Of a DNA stretch of 64,000 nucleotides, positions 34,721 through 46,500 are shown in pieces (within the stretch, counting starts at the first letter, position 1; every line of letters starts with the position of its first letter). This stretch comes from Hormiphora californensis (taxonomy: Eukaryota > Ctenophora > Tentaculata > Cydippida > Pleurobrachiidae). The position numbers and the translations under genes were made by a program. Where the stretch lies: contig CM035361.1 in the NCBI GenBank assembly GCA_020137815.1, forward strand, positions 2,660,662 through 2,724,661. Direction: 5' to 3'. The notes beneath the pieces are model-generated. The model was not told where the DNA came from and did no database searches. It saw only the letters and a list, made by a program, of their open reading frames with translations.

Positions 34721-34965
34721 TAAGACACACAGCTCACAGCTCACGATTGCATAATGGCAATATCATGGGATATTATTATACAACTCTCACATGGATAGGA
34801 GCTGATAGAATGCCGTATATTGCGGTTCATCTTTAAAATGATATTGTACCTTGCTTGGGTATACGTTGTCTTGCTTTCATGATGATGGGTGCGTGTCGAA
34901 CCCAAACACATATATGATCATCACATCAACCCACCTGATCTTTATAACCTCCCACATATATCAAC

Positions 34966-35070
34966 CCACTGAATCAAGGTATTATACTGGTCCCTGATTG
35001 GCTGATAACCAGTCACGTGACCTAAATAACGAATTCCAATTGGTTGTTTACTTGATTCGGTCGGTTCCTG
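34966..35070. mobile_element. hAT-type MITE, copy 6 (5' end eroded)
   Basis: The right end GATTCGGTCGGTTCCTG is intact and the left end is degraded, but the target duplication atatcaac is perfect at both sides (34958-34965 and 35071-35078). Confidence 0.82.
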
Positions 35071-35287
35071 ATATCAACCCAACCCCTTTATAACACATTT
35101 GTATGGACCACACTGGATAATGTGGATTCAGTGTATTTTAATGGGGCTAGCACCTTGTATTGTTGGTGATTGAAACATATACAGAGGATGGTCATTGCTG
35201 ATATATTTATCATTGTACAAGAGCTAAGAATTATGGATTATGTCAGCATCAACTACTCATGTAGTAAATAACATGTTGGAATACTCC

Positions 35288-35360
35288 AGCGGGTTAGCTC
35301 AATAGGTAGAGCAATGGACGCGAAACCCAGAGGTTGTCGGTTCGAGCCCGGCCCTCGCCA
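35288..35360 (+). tRNA. tRNA-like sequence, probably a pseudogene or SINE head
   Basis: 73 bases fit the tRNA plan. The D arm is gctc/gagc with box A (tagctcaataggtagagc). The T arm is gtcgg/ccggc with box B (ggttcgagccc). There is a discriminator A and a T run four bases downstream. Defects: the anticodon loop reads cgcgaaa with G where U33 is required, the anticodon stem has two mismatches, and two of seven acceptor pairs fail. It would recruit RNA polymerase III but probably does not decode. No identity is assigned. Confidence 0.55.
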
Positions 35361-35629
35361 GATATTTTTCTAATTTTCCTCCCTATTTAATCCTGAACAA
35401 GATCTCATCATTGGAATAATCCAGCATTCCAATTAGTTATTCATTTCTTTATAGCTGTGTGTTCATGTTATATCTGATCTGAGTTAAACGATAGTTGGGA
35501 CTATCATGGGCGAAATATAGTAGTGCCATAACTTAGCTTATTGTTTATTCCCCAAAATCTCAGTGATCGGAGCTGATACCAGTCTCGTAGGTCCGTCTTT
35601 AATCCATCTGTAGCAGTTTGATTATCTGA

Positions 35630-37555
35630 GATTAAATCCCCTTATCTCTTAGAAAATCCTAGCTTAAATCCCTTTATCTCTTAGAAAGTCCTAGCTTAAA
35701 TCCCAGCTTATCCCTTAGAAAGTCCTAGCTTAAATCCCAGCTTATCCCTTAGAAAGTCCTAGCTTAAATCCCTTTATCTCTTAGAAAGTCCTAGCTTAAA
35801 TCCCAGCTTATCCCTTAGAAAGTCCTAGCTTAAATCCCCTTATCTCTTAGAAAGTCCTAGCTTAAATCCCCTTATCTCTTAGAAAGTCCTAGATTAAATC
35901 CCCTTATCTCTTAGAAAATCCTAGCTTAAATCCCTTTATCTCTTAGAAAGTCCTAGCTTAAATCCCCTTATCCCTTAGAAAGTCCTAGCTTAAATCCCCT
36001 TATCTCTTAGAAAGTCCTTGCTTAAATCCCCTTTATCTCTTAGAAAGTCCTAGATTAAATCCCCTTATCTCTTAGAAAGTCCTATATTAAATCCCCTTAT
36101 CTCTTAGAAAGTCCTAGATTAAATCCCCTTATCTCTTAGAAAGCCCTATATTAAATCCCCTTATCTCTTAGAAAGTCCTAACTTAAGTCCCATTATCTCT
36201 TAGAAAGTCCTAGCTTAAATCCCTTATCTCTTAGAAAGCCCTAGCTTAAATCCCCTTATCTCTTAGAAAGTCCTAGTTTAAATCCCTTATCTCTTAGAAA
36301 GTCCTAGCTTAAATCCCCTTATCTCTTCGAAAGTCCTTGCTTAAATCCCCATATCTCTTAGAAAGTCGTAGCTTAAATCCTTTATCTCTTAGAAAGTCCT
36401 AGCTTAAATCCCCTTATCTCTTAGAAAGTCCTAGCTTAAATCCCCTTATCTCATAGAAAGTCGTAGCTTAAATCCCCTTATCTCTTAGAAAGTCCTAGCT
36501 TAAATCCCCTTATCTATTAGAAAGTCCTAGCTTAAATCCCCTTATCTCTTAGAAAGTCCTAGCTCAAATCCCCTTATCCCTTAGAAAGTCCTAGCTCAAA
36601 TCCCCTTATCTCTTAGAAAGTCCTAGCTTAAATCCCCTTATCTATTAGAAAGTCATAGCTAAAATCCCTTATCTCTTAGAAAGTCCTAGCTCAAATCCCC
36701 TTATCTCTTAGAAAGTCCTAGCTTAAATTCCCTTATCTCTTAGAAAGTCCTAGCATAAATTCCTTATCTCTTAGAAACTCCACGCCTAAATCCCCTTATC
36801 TCTTACAAAGTCCTAGCTTAAATCCCTTATCTCCTAGAAAGTCCTAGCTTAAATCCCTTTATCTCTTAGAAAGTCCTAGTTTAAATCCCTTTTCTCTTAG
36901 AAAGTCCTAGCTTAAATCCCCTTATCTCTTAGAAAGTCCTAGCTTAAATCCCCTTATCTCTAGAAAGTCCTAGCTTAAATCCCCTTATCTCTTAGAAAGT
37001 CCTAGCTTAAATCCCCTTATCTCTTAGAAAGTCCTAGCTTAAATCCCTTATCTCTTAGAAAGTCCTAGCTTAAATCCCCTTATCTCTTAGAAAGTCCTAG
37101 CTTAAATCCCCTTATCCCTTAGAAAGTCCTAGCTCAAATCCCCTTATCTCTTAGAAAGTCCTAGCTTAAATCCCCTTATCTCTTAGAAAGTCCTAGCTTA
37201 AATTCCCCTTATCTCTTAGAAAGTCCTAGCTTAAATCCCTTATCTCTTAGAAAGTCCTAGCTTAAATCCCTTATCTCTTAGAAAGTCCTAGCTTAAATCC
37301 CCTTATCTCTTAGAAAGTCCTAGCTTAAATCCCCTTATCTCTTAGAAAGTCCTAGCTTAAATCTCCTTATCTCTTAGAAAGTCCTAGCTTAAATCCCCTT
37401 ATCTCTTAGAAAGTCCTAGCTTAAATCCCCTTATCTCTTAGAAAGTCCTAGCTTAAATCCCTTATCTCTTAGAAAGTCCTAGCTTAAATCCCCTTATCTC
37501 TTAGAAAGTCCTAGCTTAAATCCCCTTATCTCTTAGAAAGTTCCTAGCTTAATAT
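35630..37555. repeat. 31-32-bp satellite array, about 60 copies
   Basis: The consensus begins ttaaatccccttatctctta and continues gaaagtcctagc. Units vary by 1-bp length changes in the C run and by point changes. Variants such as 'ttatccc', 'ctatatt' and 'ctcaaat' occur in local groups, as expected from unequal exchange. It stops about 100 bp before the first RhoGEF exon. Confidence 0.97.
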
Positions 37556-37653
37556 CTAACAATTCCCTAGCAATGTCATATATAATACAGCAGCTCTAAT
37601 TTAATTTGATACAATATGTCTTCGTGAGGCTTGGACTCCTGTGAAATGTAGGG

Positions 37654-38556
37654 ATGACGATAGTTGGTCAGTTTGAGATTGACAATGATAGGCTGGAAAA
37701 TCTGAGACGCAAATTATTGGAATATCGTCTAGAGTACCAACGAAAACTCCGGGTAAGGATACACATTTTTCTTTTTCTTCTTTTTCGTTATTAAGGAGGA
37801 AAACAGTTGTGCCTGAACCTGAAAGGATGTTCTATTCAGTATAATGCAAACCTCAGGTCAAGATCATGCAGGTATTATTTTGACTATTAGAGACCTGAGG
37901 TTTCAGGGTTCAGTGCATGCCGACACCTGAAACTGCGGTTTAAAAACAAATATTTTCCCATAATTTGAACTGTATAATTCCCCTTGTAAATTAGTAAAAA
38001 CGACACTCGTTTAAAGTTCATATAAAAAATAATTAATTAACACTACCCCCAGGAATTAATTTCTTCCACTACCCCCAGGAATTAATTTCTTCCACTATAC
38101 CCCCAGGAAAAGGAAGCAGGTAGGATGGGTATTGAATTATCAACTACATCAGCTGTGTTGACCTGTAGTACTGGACACAGTGTTGACTCAACCGCATCAG
38201 GCAGTCAAACAGGTAAATTGGTGGGGGGGGGGGAAATAGTCAAGCGCCCGAGACTTCAGGTTCAGGTCATGGCTATAATTTACCAGCTGAGACTATAATA
38301 CTATTAAGTATAATACTATGTACTAAGTATATAATATAATTCTTGGCTATTCTTGGCTATTTCCTGAAATCTCAAGGAAAAGCCGCGCCGTCACGTTACC
38401 ATGCGATCTCATGTCTCATTTCTTGGGTCCATTACTTGTTCGTCTGCACAATTTGAAAGATTCATTTTCTTTTCAGGGGAGGAATCCGGTCCCTTCATCA
38501 AGTATGGAGATGATTCATTTAATGAACGGATTTTACCAAAATTACCAACTACTAAG
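37654..38556 (+). CDS. N-terminal exons, probably of the RhoGEF gene
   Basis: Three exons join in phase: 37654-37752 (starts with ATG; a 33-residue heptad-rich helix with ENLRRKLLEYRLEYQRKLR), 38107-38212 (Ser/Thr-rich) and 38477-38556 (FIKYGDDSFNERILPKL). Donors are gtaagg, gtaaat and gtattt. The last exon ends in phase 0, but the 43.5-kb exon would need phase 1 at its acceptor (43497). So a bridging exon is unseen, or these exons belong to an alternative transcript or a separate short gene. The link to the downstream DH gene rests on strand, spacing and similar low-complexity style. No domain other than the coiled coil is recognised. Confidence 0.6.
37796..37962. mobile_element. AACAGTCGTG-family MITE, diverged copy
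   Basis: Begins gaaaacagttgtgcctgaacctgaa and contains acctgaggtttcaggg. It matches the better-preserved element at 53579-53700. It lies in the first intron of the N-terminal exon set. Confidence 0.6.
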
Positions 38557-38701
38557 GTATTTTTATTTTGTTAAAAGTAGTATTGTTGTAGTTTAATAAT
38601 TTATTGTTTCTAGAGAAAATATTTTGATTATTTGTTAGCTACTAATTATATCCAGGGAGTGTGGTTGAGTATTCTATGGAAAGAGAGAGCGAGAGAGAGA
38701 T

Positions 38702-38738
<37 letters not shown>

Positions 38739-38778
38739 AGAGGAGAGAGGAGAGAGAGAGAGAGAGAGAGAGATAGCG

Positions 38779-38813
<35 letters not shown>

Positions 38814-38931
38814 TGCAGAATGTTCAACATCAAGAAATGATCACCACAGAGTACTACCGCGTGTTGTGGTGGTGCTGTCTTTTGTTTGAAATATTAATAC
38901 GAAACTCAATGATATTGGGAGAGAGGTGAGC

Positions 38932-38965
<34 letters not shown>

Positions 38966-40011
38966 TAGAGGGGAAGATAGCGATAGAAACAGAGATTCTA
39001 TGGAACCTCTCCTATTGAGAGGGATGGGCGGCATAACACGTGTTCTGACTGTTCTCGAATACCTTCTTCAACTACATCTGGAGCATTATACTAGCACACA
39101 CCCACTTTCGCATGTGAATTATTCATGACTTTAATTTCTTAATTGCTCCCTCATTTCACATGTGATCATGTATACGTGCTGGGTGTGACTTGTTCTGTGC
39201 AGTACGTGTCTGATGATTTAAATCATGGTCTGATACTGGTCAGTTCATCATCTACATTTTCTGAAACTGGTTAAATTGTTTTTATCACACCATTGGAGGG
39301 ATTCAATTTTAATAAATGCACCTTGTCTTGTTCGAGCCTCCCTGATCCCGCCCCCACCTTGGGTAGCTTTATCTTCCATCTACCTTGTGTACATAATATG
39401 ATGCTGCAACAGCTCGCTAAAAGGAGTCCTATATGTAGGTTGATGACGTAGGCACTTAATTATGAAAACTGGGTGCAATATATTTACTGCATGTGTGTCC
39501 GACTCCTATCTAATATCGCTCACTAACTTGATCAGTCTGATTGGCATTTATATAGCGTTCCGTAACGGGGCGTTTCCAGGTATTCCAATTTCTCGATGCA
39601 TATAACATCTTACGATAAATGATGTTTCTATCTTTTTTATCTCCATATTCTGTTGAATTCTCTCTATCTCCCGACTCTCCCCCTCTCGGCTCTCCTTTTC
39701 TTTCCCTCTCTATCTCTCTCCTTATCTCAATTACTCATCCCTCTCTCTCTGCATCTCTCGAGAGATCGCTGTCTGTACAAGCTTATCCTTCAAGATTTAT
39801 ATCTATCCCTCCAAGCTGCTGAGATCGGATAATATTGTATCTTGAATTGTTCGTGGTCAATATATCGATGCTCTCTATCTCTTTCTCTCTATCTCTCCAT
39901 CTCTCTCTATCTCTCTCTCTTTCTCTCTCTTCCTCTCTCTATGACGACTGACGTGTTCGAGGATTGGTCTCACCATTAACCAACTGCCAGCATAGACATT
40001 GAGGTGGAGTG

Positions 40012-40014
40012 AGA

Positions 40015-40092
<78 letters not shown>

Positions 40093-40133
40093 TAGAGAGA
40101 GAGAGAAAGAGATAGAGAGAGAGAGTGAGAGTG
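40012..40133. repeat. (GA)n microsatellite
   Basis: A GA run with regular 'aaagagatag' interruptions at its 3' end. Confidence 0.9.
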
Positions 40134-42292
40134 AGAATTCCTACGATCTGCCATTAACACTTTAAGCAAACTCAAATGCTGTTGCAGTTCTAGAACTAGA
40201 GAGCCTAAAATTTCCAGCATTTAAGCATTTAAAATGCTGCATTTTATAATTTGCAGTAAAGAGTTTATAATGTCGCTACTATAAATAGGATATTTATGAT
40301 CGAGACGTCATCAATTGATCGCCCACGAATTTGAATCTATCAGTTGTTTAAATCTTTTTGATTTATTTTGATGTATAACAGTCGGAACCCGATTTACTAT
40401 GATTTTGCCCTTTTATAGTTAATAGGCGTTGGTCTTCCAAGCGCCCTTTTCTTTGTAGATACATTAAAAATTTCAAATAAAATCATCAAAGGGACAAACA
40501 AAATAATTAAAATTCAGACAGCAGAGGGAGAAAGCTTTTTGGAGAGTAAGAGAGTGAGAATACAAGAAAGAGATAATGTTGGATTGTGATCTACATAGAG
40601 AGAGGGAGAGAGATAAAAAATACAGAGAGAGAGGAAGTTATTTAATTGCTGTACAACAACAATGAGCGCGACTAATGAGAGAGAAAGAGAAAACAATTTT
40701 GAAAGCTCTGGCAACATCTGTTAATGACTGTTATTTTGCTTTGCTAAAATTCCGTAGTGCCATATTATGCCGTTTTGATTTTGTATGTTACTTTTCTAGC
40801 TCTAGTTTCTTGTCGTTTTGATTAGCTATAAAAACAATAGATTAGTAATTTCAGGAACCACAATTCGATTCTCCTTTTATAAAAAAATATATAAGTGTAG
40901 TTGCAAATTTCAGATTTAGTTTACTTTCTAAATTTAATATTTTTTTTCTCGATTCCGCGCCGCCAGTATTCCTGTATAATACGTCAGAACAGGAAGCTAC
41001 ATACTATATGCGTCACAATAGCATATTTATTGTAATATGTAAATGCATTTTGCAAGTGGTTATAATGCCAAATTTTTCTTCTTCTTTCCCTCTATTTTTC
41101 TATGCTATGTGGCCTTATATTGTGATGTCAGAGGTAAAGAGCTCAACTAGTTTATATAGTCATTAGTTTTAATATTTCACACTCATCCAACACGTCTCCA
41201 GCTGGCCAGTTGTTCAATAGTGCAAAAGTGTCCCTTATTTTCGTATTGTTTGTCCCCTTAACAATGTCTGTCTTTAGTCGCAATGATGTAATGCGAGGTT
41301 GTATAGATTTCATATATCATATTTGGACACCATGGTGTGTACCATTCATTTCTCTTTTGCTCTGCTACTGAGAGGCTATAGGGGGTTCTCATTCCTCAAG
41401 GGGGTTCCCAAGGGGTGCTGAAACATCTCAAAATCGTAAATTTAGTTTCCGATTCACACTAAACTCACTATCTATAATGATGTTAATGATTCAGAATAAA
41501 GAGATCTGAGCAAGAATTAAATAGGGAAGAAAATCGAAAAAATACTGGGTTTGAACCACTAAGCTACCAAACCCCTGGTACTGATCATATTTCTTCACTC
41601 TATATTTAAGCACATGCCCTTAGCTATGATGTTAATGATGTTAATTGCTATCTATAATGATGTTAATGATGTTAATTGCTCTGTGTTGATGATCATGACT
41701 GTTCAGGGCAATTTCGATAGTAGACCTGCCATGCAGACTGTCAGTCTCTCTCTCTAACTAGACTTCCAGAGAAAGTGGGAGAAATTAGAGTGAATAAGTA
41801 AGAGAAGGAGAAAGATAGAAAGATAGCGATAGAAAGATAGGGAGATAGATGAACAAGATCAGATCATGATTTTGCGACAGACAATATACACACACACAGT
41901 TAATAGTGCATGTTTTACAGTCGGCTATTATAATGTACGTGTATGATTTGCACTGCTAACTATCTTATAACCCCTCTTGTTACCTACACTTTAAAAATTG
42001 TTTTCGTTGGCTTCCTTGTTATTGTTATTAGCTGTACTTGTGTAGTGAGAGAAACAGCATTCAAAAAACTGTTTCTCCGCTGCAATTGGGCCACTATTAT
42101 TAAGTTATAGAACATCTGAATATTGATCTTATTGACTAGCTGAATCCAAGTATCCATCCTCCATTTCATATTTCAACTGTCATATTATGGAGTTGATGGT
42201 GTTTGAAACGCCTAAGAAATACGCATCACTCTCGCCTATTTTGTATGTGTAATTGATTCTACGCGGTGTCTGCGCATCGATTATAGCCCGCG

Positions 42293-42321
42293 AGAGAGAG
42301 AGATATTAAGAGTTAGAAAGA

Positions 42322-42402
<81 letters not shown>

Positions 42403-42403
42403 G

Positions 42404-42447
<44 letters not shown>

Positions 42448-42472
42448 AGAGATAGAGAGAGAGAGAGAGAGA
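42293..42472. repeat. (GA)n microsatellite
   Basis: A long GA run with interruptions 'cgagagg' and 'gatag'. A CT tract follows at 42735-42830, so the pair could fold back. Confidence 0.9.
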
Positions 42473-42783
42473 TCTCGCTGTTCCACGCTCTCCTACGCAT
42501 ACGATGATCATGGTCATGTGTGCTTACGTATGTTGGATATTAGTTCATTTTTACTACACTGCCTATTAGATTCCCATTTTCTCTCTCTCCGCCGAGCGAG
42601 AGAGCGAGAGCGAGCGCGCGAGAGCTCTACGCATACAGCGCCGGGAGAAGAGCTTCGCGAGAGAGAGAAGAGATCTGCTGACTCTTCCTAGATGAGAGCT
42701 CTCGCTATTCTCTCTCTTCTCTTCTCATCGCTAGATCTCCTCTTCTATCTCTCTCTCTCTCCTCTCTCTCTCTATCTCTCTCT

Positions 42784-42831
<48 letters not shown>

Positions 42832-43502
42832 CCTGCTCATTTCCTATGATCCGTCCATTTGTCGTCCGTTAATACTTAACGTTCATCTCCGTTCATTTTC
42901 AACTGTATAATTGGATCAGCTAGGTCTCAGCTCCTCCTTCATTTAACGCGATAGTTTCATCTGTGTGAAGAATTTTGTACATTTAGCAAATGTGAAATTA
43001 TGGTAAATGTCATTTACCATAATTTCACAATTTGAATCTTGCTCAGATCTCATATTCAGAATAATTTCGCAATTGTTGCACAATTATTTCGAAATAATTG
43101 CAGCATTAACTAAGCTACTCCCCGCGGCAATATATATTCTTCTAGACTAGCATGTACATTTTGTAATTATTGTACTTGGACCGGACAGTCTACAATTTGT
43201 CGAGCTATTAAAGAGGCTATAACGGGTCCCACTAATATAATGTCTCTATAAGCTACCATTATATGTACTTAGTCCGCATCTTTTTCACTTTTGACATCGC
43301 CCCTTCTGTCAATTCATTGATTCAGTACCACTTTATATCGTTGTTTATCTTGTCAATGGCCCTTTTTTTGCTCATTGATCATGATGAACATTTAGTTTCA
43401 CCAATCTTATCAAAACAAACCAAATAAATCTTTATAACTACAGCTATCCTTATTTTACAAGTTAAAACAAGCTAATCTAATAACTTCTACAATGCAGCCA
43501 GT

Positions 43503-46500
43503 ATGATGGAACAAGCCCCAATGAGCCCCGGAGCAGAGGAATTCTTTCGAGCCAACGACGCCCGATTTAACGCTCTCATCACTGAGCACCGGAAATTCCA
43601 AGAAAAACGGAAACTCCTCCTCCGCTCTCCGGGATTTTCATCTGAGAACGTCCCTCCCGCCGTTAGGAGGTGTCTACCCCGGACCCCACCACCATTCTTT
43701 GGTAACCATGGTAACCGAACCCGGGCGCCACATCTCTCCGACGGTCCCCAGCTGGGATCTCTCCCCGAGTCGGGTGAAATATACCTTGACCACAATGTGG
43801 CGATTGTCAACAGATCACAGTCACTGTTGGAGAAACCGAGGTTATTGGATCTGGCGAATGGGTCCGCTCATCACCAACGACCTAGTTCCTTACCCCTAGT
43901 TACCTCTCCGCTGCTTGGCAACCCAGATAGAATTCAACGAAGTGTTTCTGTTGAGGTCCTAAATGAAGAAGAACGAGTATCCCGGAAACCGTCATCTCCG
44001 TTGAGGCACGCTATAAGTCTCCGGGAAAGTCGGAGTCAGTTTTGGGTCAACTTGGGTAGCTACAAACGGAAGGCAGAATACGACAGTCAAATGGCTCAAC
44101 AACAGTGCTATCAGGCGACCCTCGCTCAGATGATTGCCCCTGCCTATCGGTCCGAGGGGACAACGGTTGCTATGGTGAAAACTGTTGCTATGCCAACTAG
44201 TGATACAATTCTCACTGCGGAGAACAGGCCGACATTAGCTGTGGAGCCGGTTCAAACTAGCGAGGGTCTTCATCAAAAAGAGGGTCTTTATCTGTGGCCT
44301 GGATATGATGGTGAACCGACACAGGAGGGAGAAAGTCACAGTCCATTTGACCCAACAATGTATGAAATGCTAAACAAACTGGTGGAACCTATTCAAGATC
44401 AACAATCTAGGACATTACTCGAACAATCGTCGGTAAAGAATTCCAGTCATCGCGATGAATCTGAAGATCCCTTCATGAGACTTACTTTCCAATGGGGATA
44501 TGCCGACACAACCAGAAACGGAAGCTCCGCGGTTGTCATGGGACCAAAAAAACTCGAATGATTCACCGACCACTCCAAAGATAGCACCAATTAACTCAAC
44601 CGTTCCCGAAAGTATATCCCCGCTACAACTTCTAATGGAATCTGCCTTGCACCTTGAAAAACCGGAGATAACCGATGAAATCACAAATGAAGGGCCCCGT
44701 TTCCAAGGTCAGGATGAAGTTTCAGCCGCCAAAGAAATTCCAAAAATTCTGGAAATGTGCAGATCTCCGTCGTTGGATCTAAGTTTAGGCCGCCAACAAA
44801 GTTTCTCTGACTCCACTACCCAGCAGATTGACAGTACCCGCGGGGAGCAGGACACCAAATCACCCCCTCCATTCCAGCTACCGTCTACAATAATTGGTCC
44901 AATGTCACCTACAAACGGTCCAATGTCACCACCAACCGGGGGTCCAATATCACCTACAACCGGTCCAATGTCATCTACAATTAGGGGCCCAATGTCATCT
45001 ACAGCCGGTCCAACACTAATAACACCAATGTCACCTACATCAATATCATCTAGCCGTCTCTCTGCCCCCGTTACCCTTCCCCCAGGCTCACCCCGGCCCC
45101 GTCTGATGCGCCAGAAAACTGTGAATGTAGACGACGCTCCGGATGATCCACCGAATTCTGAGTTCAATGTGTGCACGGAGACCTTTGAGTTACCAGCCTT
45201 CGTTGTCGAGGTAGAGGAGGAGGAGGAGGAGGTTTGGGAGGGGAAGTTGGTACATTTTAATAGGGAGATTCAGTTTTTGTCTGACTCCGGGGGGAGCAGT
45301 GAGGAAGATGTTGGTGGCGAGTTTGAGGGATCTGGAACTTGCTGTGAGGTGTGTGAACAATAAATGTGCTAATGGACATTGAACCAAAAACCGTTATATA
45401 TGTGTTCTTTTGCCTCATATGTTACCTTCTGCTCAAACACGCTAGATATATCAACTCTGCCAGGTATCCCGCTAGGCTGACCCTTTCTATCGTTTGCAGA
45501 GCAGGGAGAGTGGTCAGGCATATCGCACCATGCACTTATGTATGCCGCAGCTAGCTAGAATGACAAAACTATAAGTAATGTGGGTGTGTGCTATGATTGT
45601 CTGGATGTGATCTGGAAACACATTCAGACACTATATAAAGTGTGCTATCAGCAACTATGATCACACTATCGCTCGAGAAGCTATAAAGCCAGAAAGCAAC
45701 AACCAAAACCGGGGCATGAGTTTGAAACTTAAATTATTATATGTGTCTACTTGAATTGCTAAACTTCATTCAAAAACTCGGAAAATAATTGCTGCGTTGT
45801 ATACAACATACACTCATCACTGATCGCTATACTCACGTTAAATTGGTTAGCTCACGGCCTCCTTTTATTTGTACCGCCGGAGATCTCCTGGAGACGTCTC
45901 CAGGAGATCTCCGGAGGTGCAAGGGAGGCCGTAATCGATATACTTATACATCATTTTTTACATCATTTTCTACAATTTCAGTTGGACGACGGGACGTGTA
46001 AAAGCAGGCGACAAAGACTACGAGACAAGTCATGGAGGAAAATGGTGTTTGATTCCCAGGATCAGACTAATATGGCGGCTTCTGGAGGAGGAGCTAATCA
46101 GGAGATCAAGATTCCACAAAAGATTCCACCCGTCTGCAGACTTAATCTTGAAGGTTTGTGGGAAATTGGGAGTTCGGTTAAAGTCTTGAAGGTTTGCGGG
46201 AAATTGGGAGGTAAAGGTTTTAGAAATGTTGGATTCGTAAGCACTATAAATTCACTTTAGTTTCCGATCCCTAAACCACTTTGAGATCCCTAAACCACTT
46301 TGAGATCCCTAAACCATGCTTTGAGATCCCTAAACCACTTTGAGATTCCCAGTGAACTATATTAACTCCCTAAACAACCCTTCTCTCTCTCCCAGAGTGC
46401 GAGAGAACAACGTCATCCTCTACCACAGCCACCACTCCCTCTTCTGCCATCAGTACCTCAGCAAGGGAGGAGGATTGTGCTGAGGATGATTTCTTTTTCT

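Larger units (their letters stand above)
38557..43497. other. long intron or spacer, mostly simple repeats
   Basis: Holds GA/CT tracts (about 38687-38813, 38930-38970, 39870-39940, 40012-40133, 42293-42472, 42735-42830), a 'gatgttaatgat' local repeat near 41480-41680, a palindrome at about 42988-43035 (gtgaaattatggtaaatg/complement) and single-ended CAGTCGGA remnants (about 40379). An exon joining 38556 to 43498 is expected but I could not find one. Confidence 0.6.

Noticed and set aside
35630-37555. CRISPR-like regularly spaced repeat
   Set aside because: Units are contiguous and near-identical with no unique spacers, and the genome is eukaryotic. It is a satellite.
44709-45176. 155-residue minus-strand frame over the RhoGEF exon
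   Set aside because: Antisense shadow of the sense Pro/Ser/Thr-rich repeat coding region.
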